Positions 1 to 10,190 of a stretch of DNA of 64,000 bases are shown piece after piece; the stretch's first letter is position 1; each line of letters opens with the position of its first letter. A program made the position numbers and the translations under genes. The notes under the pieces are model-generated. The model was not told the origin of the DNA, searched no databases, and was given only the letters and a program-made list of their open reading frames with translations. Where the stretch lies: contig NW_024063873.1 in NCBI RefSeq assembly GCF_009727055.1, positions 311,554 through 375,553 on the forward strand, read 5' to 3'. This DNA comes from Benincasa hispida. Its lineage: Eukaryota; Streptophyta; Magnoliopsida; Cucurbitales; Cucurbitaceae.

Positions 1-452
1 TACCTATGGTCATCCTGGTGAAATGTAAGTCTCTATTATGAATGGCGTTATATAATGAGACTAAACATTTCGTGGTCCGATTTTATACAAACTCTTTTGT
101 ATAAAATATCCTCGCTCACATGTCTCCACATAAATGATCATGATCAGATCATTTGTAGCACTTTACCACAATTATAACATCTACAAAGTGGGGCATACTC
201 GTAGTGTCACCAAGAAAGGTATCCAGCCTTATCCATCTACTACAAACTATTTAGGTTATCACTTAAACATGATCGACCCGTATGCCTCTACATACATGTT
301 TAAGCTACAAGATAACCATAGATGTTAGTTTATTGGTTTGTGGTTAATGCAACTAATTTTGAAATAAAACATCATATATTTTATTAAATAAAATGTTTGT
401 ACATTACAATTACAAACTATGGGCTACAAAATTTAGGGCATCAACCCCAACA
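1..452 (-). mobile_element. Copia-type LTR, partial (cut by window edge)
   Basis: The plus strand ends in CCCCAACA at 445-452. Read on the minus strand this is the TGTTGGGGTTGATGCCCTAA start shared by a family of LTRs of about 2 kb in this window. The rest aligns by eye to the copies at 4.0-4.2, 5.6-6.1 and 14.4-14.9 kb, with the same blocks around the 'cacatgaatgatcaggatcagatcat' region. The other end lies outside the window. No polypurine tract follows position 452, so this is either a 5' LTR whose body lies to the left or a solo LTR. It lies within the gypsy remnant to its right. Confidence 0.85.
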
Positions 453-1988
453 ACATTGCCCTAATGTATTTCTAATCTAAGCCCAATGAAAATAAAGACA
501 TGGAACAGAAAACCTCCCCTGTAGGCATTTTCGTACACGATTTTTGAGGTGTGGTAGGAGGGATCGCCTCTCAAAATTATGTTTCTTTCTTCTTTAGTGA
601 CCAAGGCGAGGGACCTACAAAACAAAAACAAAAAGAAAGCTAATCTAGAAAACAAATAAAGAAAGCAGTAAATTTTTTTACCTGGCTCCTCCCAAGAATG
701 ACAAATTTTTAACATCGATTGCTTGACGTAACCTGTCCCCTGTCAAGGCACAAAAAAATTCTTGTATTTCTTTGGTCCCTTCTTAGATCAGTCGACATAG
801 TCCGGTAAGGCTATAAGACTCTTCATCTTTTGAAGAGAATTAGACATGTTGAATTTGGTATTTTTCATTTTTGGCAAAAAAGGTAAAAAGAAAGAATCAA
901 AAGACTCAAATGACCCTAAAGATTTAAAATAAAGAAAAGACTCAACAGACTCTGACTCAACTGGCTTTCAAAGAAAAGATGAACAATATTAAAAAAAATG
1001 TAAGAAATGCCAGGAGAAAGAACAGATTGAGGCTTGAAAGCCTTTAACTCTTTTACTTGAAACTCCTCAGAATGAAGTACAGGCTCGAACGTAACCTTAC
1101 TAATTTGTTTCCGACATGGCATGGGTAGACATTTTTTTCATCACTGAAAGGGTAGAATTCCTCTAGTGTTTGTATGGAATTTGTAAGCTAAGGAACATGA
1201 CCTACTTCAACAAGCATAGGGTCTCGAATGTCCAAGTGAGACTCAATAGAATCTTACACACATTGAGAAGAACTATCAGCAAGTTCTTGCATTATAAAAT
1301 CCAAAGTCTTACCTTTACCGATGTTCTGAGGAACCAGCTGCTCAATGGGATGATCGACTTCACTGCTCACCTCGGTAGTCTCAGAAGATTGCAACAAAAA
1401 CTCCTCAAGTCTCCCAACTAATTTAGATCTGAGCAACGAGGTCACCCAGATTCTAAAAATCAGCTCTAGCTTCTAATCCAAAATGGAAGCTATCCTGCTA
1501 GAAACTCAAGAATTCCTGTTGATAAAAGGAGGATTTCTACACAAACTCATCAGAGTTGTTAGAAAGTTCTCTAACCAAATCTTTTAATGACATACCTAAA
1601 TTGGTAGAAGAAGCACATATCGACTTCAAACATGGACTAGGCATCTCCCAAGGGGAACAATAATCGTGCTCAGAACCACATGAAAGCTGAGGACATGCTT
1701 TGGATGAATGACCTTGAAATGAACATATGCAGCATGTTCGAAGCTCTTGCAATTGCTTAGTAGCCAAAACTTGAATAAGGGAGGTTAGTTCAGATATTTG
1801 ATTTCTAAGTCATTAAATTCTCTTACCTCTTGTTCTCTATGTTGATCCGTTTGCTTCGTATGAAGTGCATAGTAGATATTCATATCATCTACCATGATAA
1901 AAAAAGTGGAGACAAGAAAGGAAAAATATTTTTGGGTTTTTAAAGTTGAAAAGTCAAATTAACTAAGAATGAGATTCTTTGGCTTGCC
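453..1988 (-). mobile_element. Ty3/gypsy (Athila/Tat-like) internal remnant
   Basis: This is the degenerate internal region of a gypsy-class element on the minus strand. It lies just downstream, in element sense, of the primer site and LTR at 1989-2629. Only the C-terminal gag part with its zinc knuckle and the glutamine/leucine-rich region after it can be recognised. The retrotransposon gag domain that should precede it is missing, because only about 100 bases separate the primer site from the first Met. The element therefore has an internal deletion. No protease, RT or integrase signature could be read between 453 and 1250. Assignment to the Athila/Tat side rests on the primer site and gag style and is an inference. 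Confidence 0.6.
1537..1895 (-). pseudogene. gag remnant with CCHC zinc knuckle (gypsy)
   Basis: Reading starts at an ATG complementary to 1893-1895 (MVDDMNIYYAL...). A frameshift then leads into the segment from 1767, which has a complete CCHC knuckle: Cys-x2-Cys-x4-His-x4-Cys within TCCICSFQGHSSKACPQ. The following 'SLKDLVRELSNN' resembles the segment after the knuckle in Athila-type Gag, which binds RNA and packages the genome. Beyond the stop near 1537 the homology continues with stops toward about 1254. It is much shorter than a normal Gag and lacks the capsid domain. It is non-functional as it stands. An alternative is an intentionally short Gag of a non-autonomous element. Confidence 0.55.
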
Positions 1989-2006
1989 TCCCCGACAACG
2001 ACACCA
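1989..2006 (-). promoter_or_regulatory. Primer binding site, tRNA-Asp type
   Basis: The minus strand reads TGGTGTCGTTGTCGGGGA. This differs by three transitions from TGGCGCCGTTGCCGGGGA, the site complementary to the 3' end of plant tRNA-Asp used by Athila/Calypso-type gypsy elements (family knowledge). It lies three bases inside the LTR end at 2010. The C-to-T changes fit decay of methylated cytosines. Confidence 0.75.
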
Positions 2007-2009
2007 TTT

Positions 2010-2629
2010 TGTTAGGATCTCAAAAATTGATGTCGTCAATTCGACTCCAAATCAAAACAAAATATTTATAAATCACCGAAACCTACTTCTTATACTAACA
2101 AGTAGTATAAGTAGCAAGTATAAGATCAAATCACAGGGAGGCCAGGATCTAATCTTTTCTTAAGCTAAATTTGACTATGAAAAGCAGTAAGAACGGGGTT
2201 TTGGTTTTGGATAAAATGAAAACATGCAAGAAATTAAAATGCAGGGGATAAATGTAAACTAGGATTGATCTATCTAGTTCCTAAATCCATTCAATGCAAG
2301 TTTTATCCTCGATTTCTGAAACTTAAACATGCAACCAATTCATGTATGCACAACTACTCGCTTGATGCAATCTAACTAGCCTTTACAAAAGCGGACAACT
2401 AGTAAGAATCTAATCGAGAAAGCGTCCTAATTATTAATCAAGGTCAGAAAGACCATACCCCAACTAATCTACATGTTTCTAATCCTATTGGGTTCGATAG
2501 CATCCATATAGAATTAAAAACATATTCATTACGATTTAGGATTCAATTGTGTCGATTAATTGTTAGAAAAGCCATGTTCAATTAACCAATTTTATCTTTG
2601 AACCTAGCAATTAATGCATTCTAGGAATA
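2010..2629 (-). mobile_element. Gypsy LTR, first part (interrupted at 2629)
   Basis: The LTR starts on the plus strand with TGTTAGGATCTC (minus-strand end ...AACA) directly beside the tRNA-Asp primer site. It runs until the solo copia LTR inserted at 2630 and continues at 15173 after that insertion. The join is supported by the GAATA duplication on both sides. It holds no coding sequence. Confidence 0.7.
2625..2629. repeat. Target-site duplication GAATA (left)
   Basis: GAATA immediately precedes the TGAAGGG... terminus at 2630 and is repeated exactly at 15168-15172, just after the ...CCCAATA terminus. A 5-bp duplication is the normal copia footprint. It shows that everything between is one insertion plus what later landed in it. 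Confidence 0.85.
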
Positions 2630-4161
2630 TGAAGGGAACTCGACATGAGGAGATCCTTGAGCGGAAGTGGATCGTCCAAATTCCATGAATTATTGAATAC
2701 AAAATTTACAGTAAAAATACAAGAGATATGCATTTAACATTAAATTACAACATGCATTTACAAAGTAAATAGGGTTCAAGAAACCTCACCTTTGAAGAAC
2801 CTTTCTTCAAATAATCCCTTGTACGAGCCACGAACAGAACTCCTTCCTCGCGGATCTTCTTCTTCACACACGGACACTACCAAGCGAGAACCCTCTATAT
2901 TCTCTTTTGGGATTAAAGGATTCAAGTAGGAATTGTGGGCTTTGCTTGAATCCTTGGAAGAGGGAATGAGAAGGAGAGGATGAGAGGGAAGTTTTCTTTA
3001 GAGAACCTTTCTCTTTCAGATTAAACTTCTCTGTGTGTGAATTCTTGGAAGAAGATGATCTCTGAACTTCTTTTATCACAAGTTTGTTATTGAGAGAATA
3101 ATGGGAGTGAGTTATAATTGCTTCCCTTTTCTTAATTTCAAATAAATTAATAAAATCGAATATATAATAAATACTTTATTATATATACACTATATGTTAT
3201 ATCAAATATAACATATAGCATATAGTTTTATATTGCATCAAATACAACATAAACTATAGAATTTATTCTCTCTCAACTATACATGGCATTTTAACATAAA
3301 TCAAATTTATATTAAATCCACTTATATGAATCTCATTCATATAATTGATATTTGGATCATATCCAAATATCTTATTCCTCTCAATATAAATCATATTTCT
3401 ATTTAATTACATGAATCTCATTCATATAATTGGTATTTGAATCATATTCAAATTCCTTTCATAATGTATCAAATACATTATAATTAATTATATCATATAT
3501 AATTAAATTTTCTCTTGTTAATTTGAACACTTCGCATTAAAGACCAACATCTGCAATCTTCGCACTATAGATAAATTTCTGTGTCCATTAGATATAACCA
3601 ATCAACAGTGCGATGATCCTTCACAAATTGCTCGTAACTACGGCTTGGCCAAAATACAGTTTTGCCCCTGTAGTTACATCTAACTCCTTAAGTACCACTG
3701 ATTCCTCTAATGAACAATAAGTCATAGTCCCACTATGACCAAGTACTCTCGGGCTAGGAGAGGGTGTGGTCACTATGTTTAAGACCCAGAATCTTCCGTT
3801 AAGGGAGCAATTTATCTTCTTGCCCTTGCATTGGGGAAGGAGTGAATTCCGTCTTGTGTAGCTGAGTTCCCAACTCCCCAGTCAGATGAATCCCTAAAAT
3901 GGTAGGCTTGTTGAGTTGGCAATCTGGCCATTCTCACCCATACAAATCAAAGGACCACCTTCATGAGCAGAAGTTCACAATTCATTCAGGTCATGTTACC
4001 TATGGTCATCCTAGTGAAATGTAAGTCTCTATTATGAACGGTGTTATATAAATAGACTAATCATTTCGTGGTCCGGTCTTATACAAACTCTTTGTATAGG
4101 ATACCCTTGCTAGTATGTCTCCACATGAATGATCAGGATCAGATCATGCTGTTGTAACACC
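2630..4161 (-). mobile_element. Solo copia LTR S1, first part
   Basis: This is an LTR of the TGTTGGG(G)-start family in minus orientation. Its element-sense end is ...GAGTTCCCTTCA (plus-strand start TGAAGGGAACTCGAC at 2630). It carries the family's 'TTGAGCGGAAG' block near 2655. It is split at 4161/14898 by element A and resumes at 14903. Matching GAATA duplications at its outer ends and the absence of any internal region show it is a solo LTR left by LTR-LTR recombination. Total length without the insertion is about 1.8 kb. Confidence 0.85.
4157..4161. repeat. Target-site duplication ACACC (left of element A)
   Basis: ACACC precedes the first base of the element A LTR and is repeated exactly at 14898-14902. 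Removing 4162-14902 restores a continuous LTR sequence (...gttgtaacacc | tacaaagcg...) that matches the intact copies. Confidence 0.92.
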
Positions 4162-6133
4162 TATAGGAACTCCGTTTATAGAGAACCTTTGAGCGGAAGC
4201 GGATCGTCCAAATCTCATTGTGATTGAACGCATACATTTATAGTCATACAAAACAGATTATGCATCAAACTTAAATTACAACATGCTTTGAAATATAAAC
4301 AAAGGTTGAGAGATTATACCTTTGAAGAACCAATTTTCAAGTAATCCCTCGATCCAACCTATTCACGAACACTTTGAAAAAGTCACGAACACTCCTCTCG
4401 AACAAGTAGCAAGCAGCAACTCAATCCTCGAACATCCGGACACTACTACTTGGTGACCTTAGAATCCAGGAGTGGTGAGCTCTGGCTAATTTTGGTTAGA
4501 GGGAAGGTTTGGTGTGTAGGAGGAAGACGATCGAGAAGGAAATAACGCTGTCATGTAGACGAATGAGTCTATCGTATAAACTTCCTACTTGATTGTTTAG
4601 TCTCTCAAGTGATTGTATAGTAACTCGATTGCTAATGCCTTGTCCCTTGTTCACTTATCTTTGGAATAATTAAAAAAAAATTCATTTATCCCAATTTACC
4701 ATAAAACTAGATAACTACCTACTAAGGATGGTTATGAAGAAAAAGAATTTAATTATCAAATAATTAATAAATATAAATAAATATGATAACTAACTGAGCA
4801 TATTATATTTATAACCTATAGTTTTAATATTGCATCATATATAATATATAAACTATAGTTCTTTTCTCTATTTTATGGCATTTAATATAAATCATATTTA
4901 TATTAAATTTAATAACTATGAATCTTATTCATAGAAAATATATTTGAATCATATTCAAATATTAGTTCCTCCAATTAAACTATAATGTATCAAATACATT
5001 ATATCGATCATATCATATATGATTGAATTAACTTAATTATATCATATATAATTAAATTTCCTCTTATTAATAAACTGATTCTCAACTTAAATCCATTGAG
5101 CTACCAATGGGATCTTATGGACCTGTAGCTTGAAGCTCTAACGGTACGTGAATAATTGATTAAACTCTTTAATCACATTATCAACCATCCGTTAACTGTC
5201 GAACACTCCACTAAAGACCGATATCTGCACTATTCACATTACAGATATATTTCTGTGTCCATTGGATATAACCAATCATCTGTACGATGGCCTTTCACAA
5301 ATTGCTCTTAAGTAAAGTTGGACCAAATTACCGTTTTGTCCTATAGTTACATCTAACTCCTTAAGAATCACTGTTTCCTCTAATGAACAATAGATCATAG
5401 TCCCACTATGACTAAACCCCTCTTGGACTAAGAGAGGGTGTGATGCCACATTGTTCAAGACCCAGAATCAACTTTTAATGGAGCAATTTATCTACTCACC
5501 CCTGCTTCGGGGAAGGAGTGAAGTCCATCTTGCGTAGCTGAGTTCCTAGCTCCCTAATTCGAGGAAGGAGTCGGCGATTTGGCCACTCTCACCCATGCAA
5601 ATCAAAGGACTGCCCTCATAAGCAGGAGTTCACAACTCACTTAGGATTAAGGTCATGTTACCTATGGTCATTTTAGTGAAATGAAAGTCTCAATTATGAA
5701 CGGCTAATGAGAATAAACATTTCATGGTCCAGTCTTATACAAACTCCTTTGTATAGAATATCCCTGCTCGCACGTCTAATACGTGAATGATCAAGATCAG
5801 ATCATTTGTAGCACTTTACAACATTTGTAACACCTACAAAGCGGGTCATACTCATAGTGTCACTAGGATAAGGTATCCATCCTTAACCATATACTACAGA
5901 CCATTTAGGTTATCACTTAAACACGATCCACTTGTATGTCTCCACATACATGTTTAAGTTACAATGACAACTGTGGATCTTAGTTTATTGGTTTATGGTT
6001 AATGCAACTAAAATACATATATTTCATAGACAATATGAATAAAATATCATATATTATAAATCACAGAATGTTTGTTCATACACGTGTTTACAAATTACAA
6101 GACCCTACGAGATTTAGGGTATCAACTCCAACA
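4162..6133 (-). mobile_element. 3' LTR of copia A
   Basis: On the minus strand it starts TGTTGGAGTTGATACCC (6133 down) and ends near 4162, aligned with the 5' LTR end ...CGAAGTTTCTACA. The terminal dinucleotide has decayed: the plus-strand start reads TATAGGAACTCCG where the partner has TGTAGAAACTTCG. Around 4550-4630 it carries several half-sites of the recurring 'atcgtatag' word. Confidence 0.9.
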
Positions 6134-6145
6134 ATCTCTCACTTG
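6134..6145 (-). promoter_or_regulatory. Polypurine tract of copia A
   Basis: The minus strand reads CAAGTGAGAGAT immediately before the 3' LTR. It is a purine-rich primer for plus-strand synthesis, close to the common plant copia form CAAGTGGGAGAT. Confidence 0.85.
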
Positions 6146-6179
6146 TCATAAAACTAGTGGGGTGTACAAGATAATCAAA

Positions 6180-6910
6180 TCACAAGTACACAAAACAATA
6201 AACTAGGGCACAAATGCCCAGTACAAGATCTCCCACTTGCCCTAGTCCAGCCGTGGTCTGTCCTATAGACCCATACTCTGCAGGTGACACGTACAAAACG
6301 CTGAGTAGCCCGTGAGGGCCTTCTGTAAATGGATCAGCAAGGTTGTGCTCTGAAGCTATCTTTGTGACAATCATTATATTCCTGCGATGCAACAATCATC
6401 TTGATGAGATGGTATTTTCGCTCAAATTGTCTTGCTGCGCCTTATGACTCCTAGGCTTACGGGAATTATCACTACAGCATCACTATTATCAAATAAAGGT
6501 GATGGGCCTAGACAAAGGTATTAAAATATCTAGAATAACTTTCAGACCAGTCAGGAATTTCCTGAGCCAAATTGCCTCCTCAGCAGCTTCACAAGCCGCT
6601 ACAAACTTGGCCTCCATGGTGGGGTCCATGATATACCCTTGCTTGATGCTTCGTCATACTACAACCCCTCCGTTAAGAGTGAACACTAATACTAAAGTGG
6701 ATTTCCTAGAATCCCTATCAGTCTGAAAATCAGAGTCAGTGTATCCTTTAAGGATCAAATCCTTAGAACCATACACAAGTATGTAGTCCCTCGTTCTCCG
6801 AAGATACTTCAGGATGTTCTTGACGGCTGTCTAGTAATCATATCCTGGATTAGACTGATATTTACCGACTATCCCCACTATGTAGCAGATGTCAGGTCAG
6901 TACATAACAT
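6180..6910 (-). pseudogene. RNase H domain of copia A pol, degenerate
   Basis: The C-terminal part includes 'KIASEHNLADPFTEG', equivalent to the copia RNase H ending 'EHN(I/L)ADP(F/L)TK'. Upstream, in other frames, are the tell-tale MEAK(F/Y)VA...EA stretch (near 6580-6620) and the region before it. RNase H removes the RNA template during reverse transcription. Several stops and at least two frame changes break it. The last residues lead almost directly to the polypurine tract, as expected. Confidence 0.8.
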
Positions 6911-7803
6911 CACATACATCAAACTTCCTACGACAGATGCATAGGGGATGCCTGAGAGTTTGGCACCGAGTACTTGATCAATATCTTGTCAATGTACGCT
7001 GCCTGAGACAGTGTTAGAATTTTGTTCTTAAATATCTAAATACAAAGAACAAACTGAGCCTCTCCTAAATCTTTCATTTAGAATTGGGTCGCTAGCTAGT
7101 TCTTAACTAAAGTCAGTAAGCCTACATCATTCCCAATGAGTAAGATATCATCTACATGTAACAATAGGAAAACTACTAAATTGTTGATGATTTTCTTGTA
7201 AACACAAGGTTCATCAACTTTTTTATCAAAGCTATAAGATTTTATCAAAGTATCAAATCTTATGTTCCAAGATCGAGATGCCTATTTCAGTCCATAAATG
7301 AACTGATTCAACTTACAAACCTTTTGCTCTTGACCTTGGACTATTAATCCCTTGGGCTGCAACATATAAATGGTCTTCTTAAGATTGTCATATAGAAAAA
7401 CAGTCTTGACATCCATTTTCTATATCTTGGATATGAGGATGCGGATAGACTTTAGTATGGCAATAGGTGAGAAAGTCTCCTCATAGTCGACTCCCTCTAC
7501 CTGGGTATAACCCTTTGCCACCAGTCTAGCCTTGAAGGTTTGCACCTTCCCATCAGCATCTCGTTTCCTCTTATAGATCCATTTGCAACCTATAGGTTTA
7601 ACACCATCAGGTTGATCTACAAGATCCCAAACTGAATTGAAGTATATAGACTCCATTTCAAGATCCATGGCTTTAATCCATTCATCTTGGTCAACATCCT
7701 CCATTACCTTCTTGTAAGACAACAGATCCTCAATCTTGCCATCAGCTACCTTAGTTAGGATTTCAGTTAATCCCATATAATGAATAGGTAGGTTCGCAAC
7801 CAT
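6911..7803 (-). pseudogene. Reverse transcriptase of copia A pol, degenerate
   Basis: The longest open piece (7420-7803) contains the copia RT N-terminal signature: 'EWIKAMDLEMESI', 'WDLVDQPDGVKPIGCKWIYK', 'FKARLVAKGYTQVEGVDYEE' and 'TFSPIA'. The catalytic motif is at 7147-7158 and reads HVDD rather than YVDD; both aspartates are kept. In between the frame is broken by stops and shifts (for example near 7190-7420). RT copies the element RNA into cDNA in virus-like particles. This copy is dead. Confidence 0.9.
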
Positions 7804-7812
7804 TCCACTATG

Positions 7813-8830
7813 TCAAGTTTCCCTCAACACTTGAGGTGGATTTGACCTACTAGATGAATCTACATCAACAACTCTTGTTAATGTAGTAGGTTCTTCAACA
7901 ACTCTTGTTGAAGATTTAGTAGTTTTTTTGGAAAGCTCATTCAATACGATTTTGCTTTTAGGTCTGTGCTCCCTTATATGATCCTCCTTAAGAAAAGTAG
8001 CATTTGTCAATACAAACACTTTGTTTTCTTTAGGATCATAAAAATAACCCCCTCGCGTCCCTTTAAGGTAGCCTACAAATAGGCATAGCCTTGAACGTGG
8101 TTCCAATTTCTTAGGATTAGCCTCAAGCACACGTGTTGGGCAACCCCAGATACAGAAATGATATAAACTAGCTTTACGACCATTCCACAACTCCAAAGGT
8201 GTTCTGGTAACACTCTTGGAGGGAACATAGTTCAGGATATAAGCTGTTGCCTTTACTGCAAAACCCCAAAACGAGTCAGGTAAGGAAGCGTAACTCATCA
8301 TCGATCGAACCATGTCCAACAAGATTAGATTTCTCCTCTCTGATACGCCATTCTATTGAGGTATATCAGGTACTGAGAGTTGGGAAACTATTCCATGTTC
8401 TATTATATAGTGCTGGAAATTAGAATCCAAAAACTCTCCAGCTCGATCAGATTGAAGTGTTTTAATCGTTTTACTTAATGTGTTTTCAACTTCAGCCTTG
8501 AACTCTTTGAACTTTTCAAAGGACTCAGACTTATGTTGCATTAATAAATGTACGCATACCTTGAATAATCATCAGTGAAGGTGATGAAATATTCATAACC
8601 TCCTCTGGCTTGCACATTCATCAGACCACAAAGGTTTAAATACACTAGCTATAGAGGCTCTTTGGCCCTATAACCTTTTCCAGTAAAAGGTATTTTAGTC
8701 ATTTTTCTCTCAAGGCAAGACTCACACACATGTAAAGAACTTTCTTCTAACTCGCTTAGAAGTCCATTCTTCACTAATCTCTCAATCCGATTGAGATTAA
8801 TGTGCCCTAAACGTAAGTGCCAAACTTGGA
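7813..8830 (-). pseudogene. Integrase of copia A pol, degenerate
   Basis: Pieces in order on the minus strand are as follows. The pre-integrase His/Cys region (equivalent of HLRLGH...CESC) lies around 8700-8830. The core piece at 8353-8541 has 'SDRAGEFLD', where family members have SDRGGEF around the second catalytic Asp. The C-terminal piece at 7813-8322 has 'RSMMSYASLPDSFWGFA', 'ILNYVPSKSV' and 'RLCLFVGYLKGTRGGYFYDP'. Integrase inserts the cDNA into the chromosome. Stops at about 8340 and 8545 separate the pieces. Confidence 0.88.
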
Positions 8831-9210
8831 CATTTTCTTTAAGAGAAATTTTAAGTCATTAATTTTGAGTTACGACAGTTTTAAACATCTCTATATTATG
8901 GAGGAAATTTTTTGCTGACGGCCTTAACACATAAAAATTATTTTCCAGTTGAGCTGAACATATATCAACACCATTTTTCGAAATAAACACTTTATTTGCA
9001 GAAAAATTAAATTGATAATTACACTCTAGCAAAGACTTTACAGAAATTAAGTTCCTCTTTAACTCGAGAATTACATACCATCATTCAAAATGGTAAACCT
9101 ATTCTGTAAAGTCAACCGGAGACCTCCACTGCCACAGTTGAGATGATGTGCTCGGTTCCAACTCGCATTGTTATTTCACCAGCACCAAGCTTCCACCAGG
9201 AACTAATTCC
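8831..9210 (-). pseudogene. Protease/pre-integrase linker of copia A, degenerate
   Basis: This segment joins the gag-protease piece to integrase. It aligns by eye to 51519-52005 and 59940-60300 of the two other minus-strand copia elements, for example the shared region around 'acagaaattaagttcctcttt'. No long open frame remains. In active relatives it encodes the C-terminal part of the aspartic protease. Confidence 0.65.
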
Positions 9211-10190
9211 CTAAAATGAAGAACAAACATGGTTAGTGGCCCTATAGTCAATAATCCAAGCAGAATCATCATTCTCCACTAAACAAGTTTCCAAATCTAG
9301 TAAATCACATTTACCTTGTTTGGCCTTCTTCTTCTCAGCCAAATAATGTTGGCAGTTCCGCTTCCAGTGCCCGTCCTGGTTGCAATAGAAACATTTTTCC
9401 TTGTCAACCATCACTGGTTGTCTACCCCTTGGAGCAATAGGTTGTGGGTTAGCAGGCACCATCCTCTTACCACACTTCTTTTTCTTCCACTTTCTAGTGC
9501 TAGGAGTATAAGGTGCAGACTTAGTTCCAGAGGTCGAACCTTTATGAAACTTTTTGGAAGATGAAGCAACATTTACCTCACCAACCTTCTTCTCCTTGCT
9601 TTTTAGCAAAGATTGAAAGTGTACAACTCATTGAGTAGAGTTGTAAGGTTATAATCAACCCTGTTCAGAACAACGTTGCTTACGAAATGAAGGAAGCTTT
9701 CTAGTAATGACTCTAGAATTATGCCAACCTGACTGACCTCATTGATGCTCGACCCATTCATCTCCACCACATTGAAATGGACCATCATATTGAGAACATG
9801 TTCTCGAACAGATGTTCCCTTCTTTATCCGTGAGTTAAAGATGTACTTAAGAGCGTCATGCTTGAGCTGCGTTGATGGTTGTCTGAACATTTCCTTCAGG
9901 GACTCCATGATCTTACGTGCAGTGATCATAGGCTCATGCTTCTTGACCAAAACATCATTAAGGCTGGCCAAGATATACGCTCGGGCCTTTTTGTTCGCCC
10001 GTGTCCAGTGCTCATATGCATCTTGAATGTTTCGAGTAGCGTTAGGGGGTGGAATAGGAGGACAGTCCTCCGTATGGACGAACCTTAAGTCATCGATGAT
10101 TAAATTTGTGTTAATTGTATTCTTCCAACTAGCGTAATTTTTGTCAGTCAGTTTGTCGATGGTAAGTAAAGATAGAGTAGTAGTAGCCAT
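9211..10190 (-). pseudogene. gag of copia A with zinc knuckle and start of protease
   Basis: It starts MATTTLSLLTIDKLTDKNY at 10190, the conserved N-terminus of this family, followed by a UBN2/Retrotran_gag_2-type region (W at about 23, 'MESLKEMF', 'REHVLNMMVHFN'). The frame breaks near 9603-9609. The second piece (9211-9609) carries a complete CCHC knuckle, CFYCNQDGHWKRNC. It then carries the protease active-site region as 'IIDYRATNHVC', where relatives have DSGATNHVC; Asp is kept but the Ser-Gly is lost. Gag forms the particle and binds RNA. The fused Gag-Pol layout is usual for plant copia. It is inactive. Confidence 0.9.

Noticed and set aside
9742..10088. Two plus-strand open frames of 69-94 codons, and a similar pair at 60844-61155
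   Set aside because: They are antisense to conserved gag, and their similarity to each other merely mirrors gag homology.
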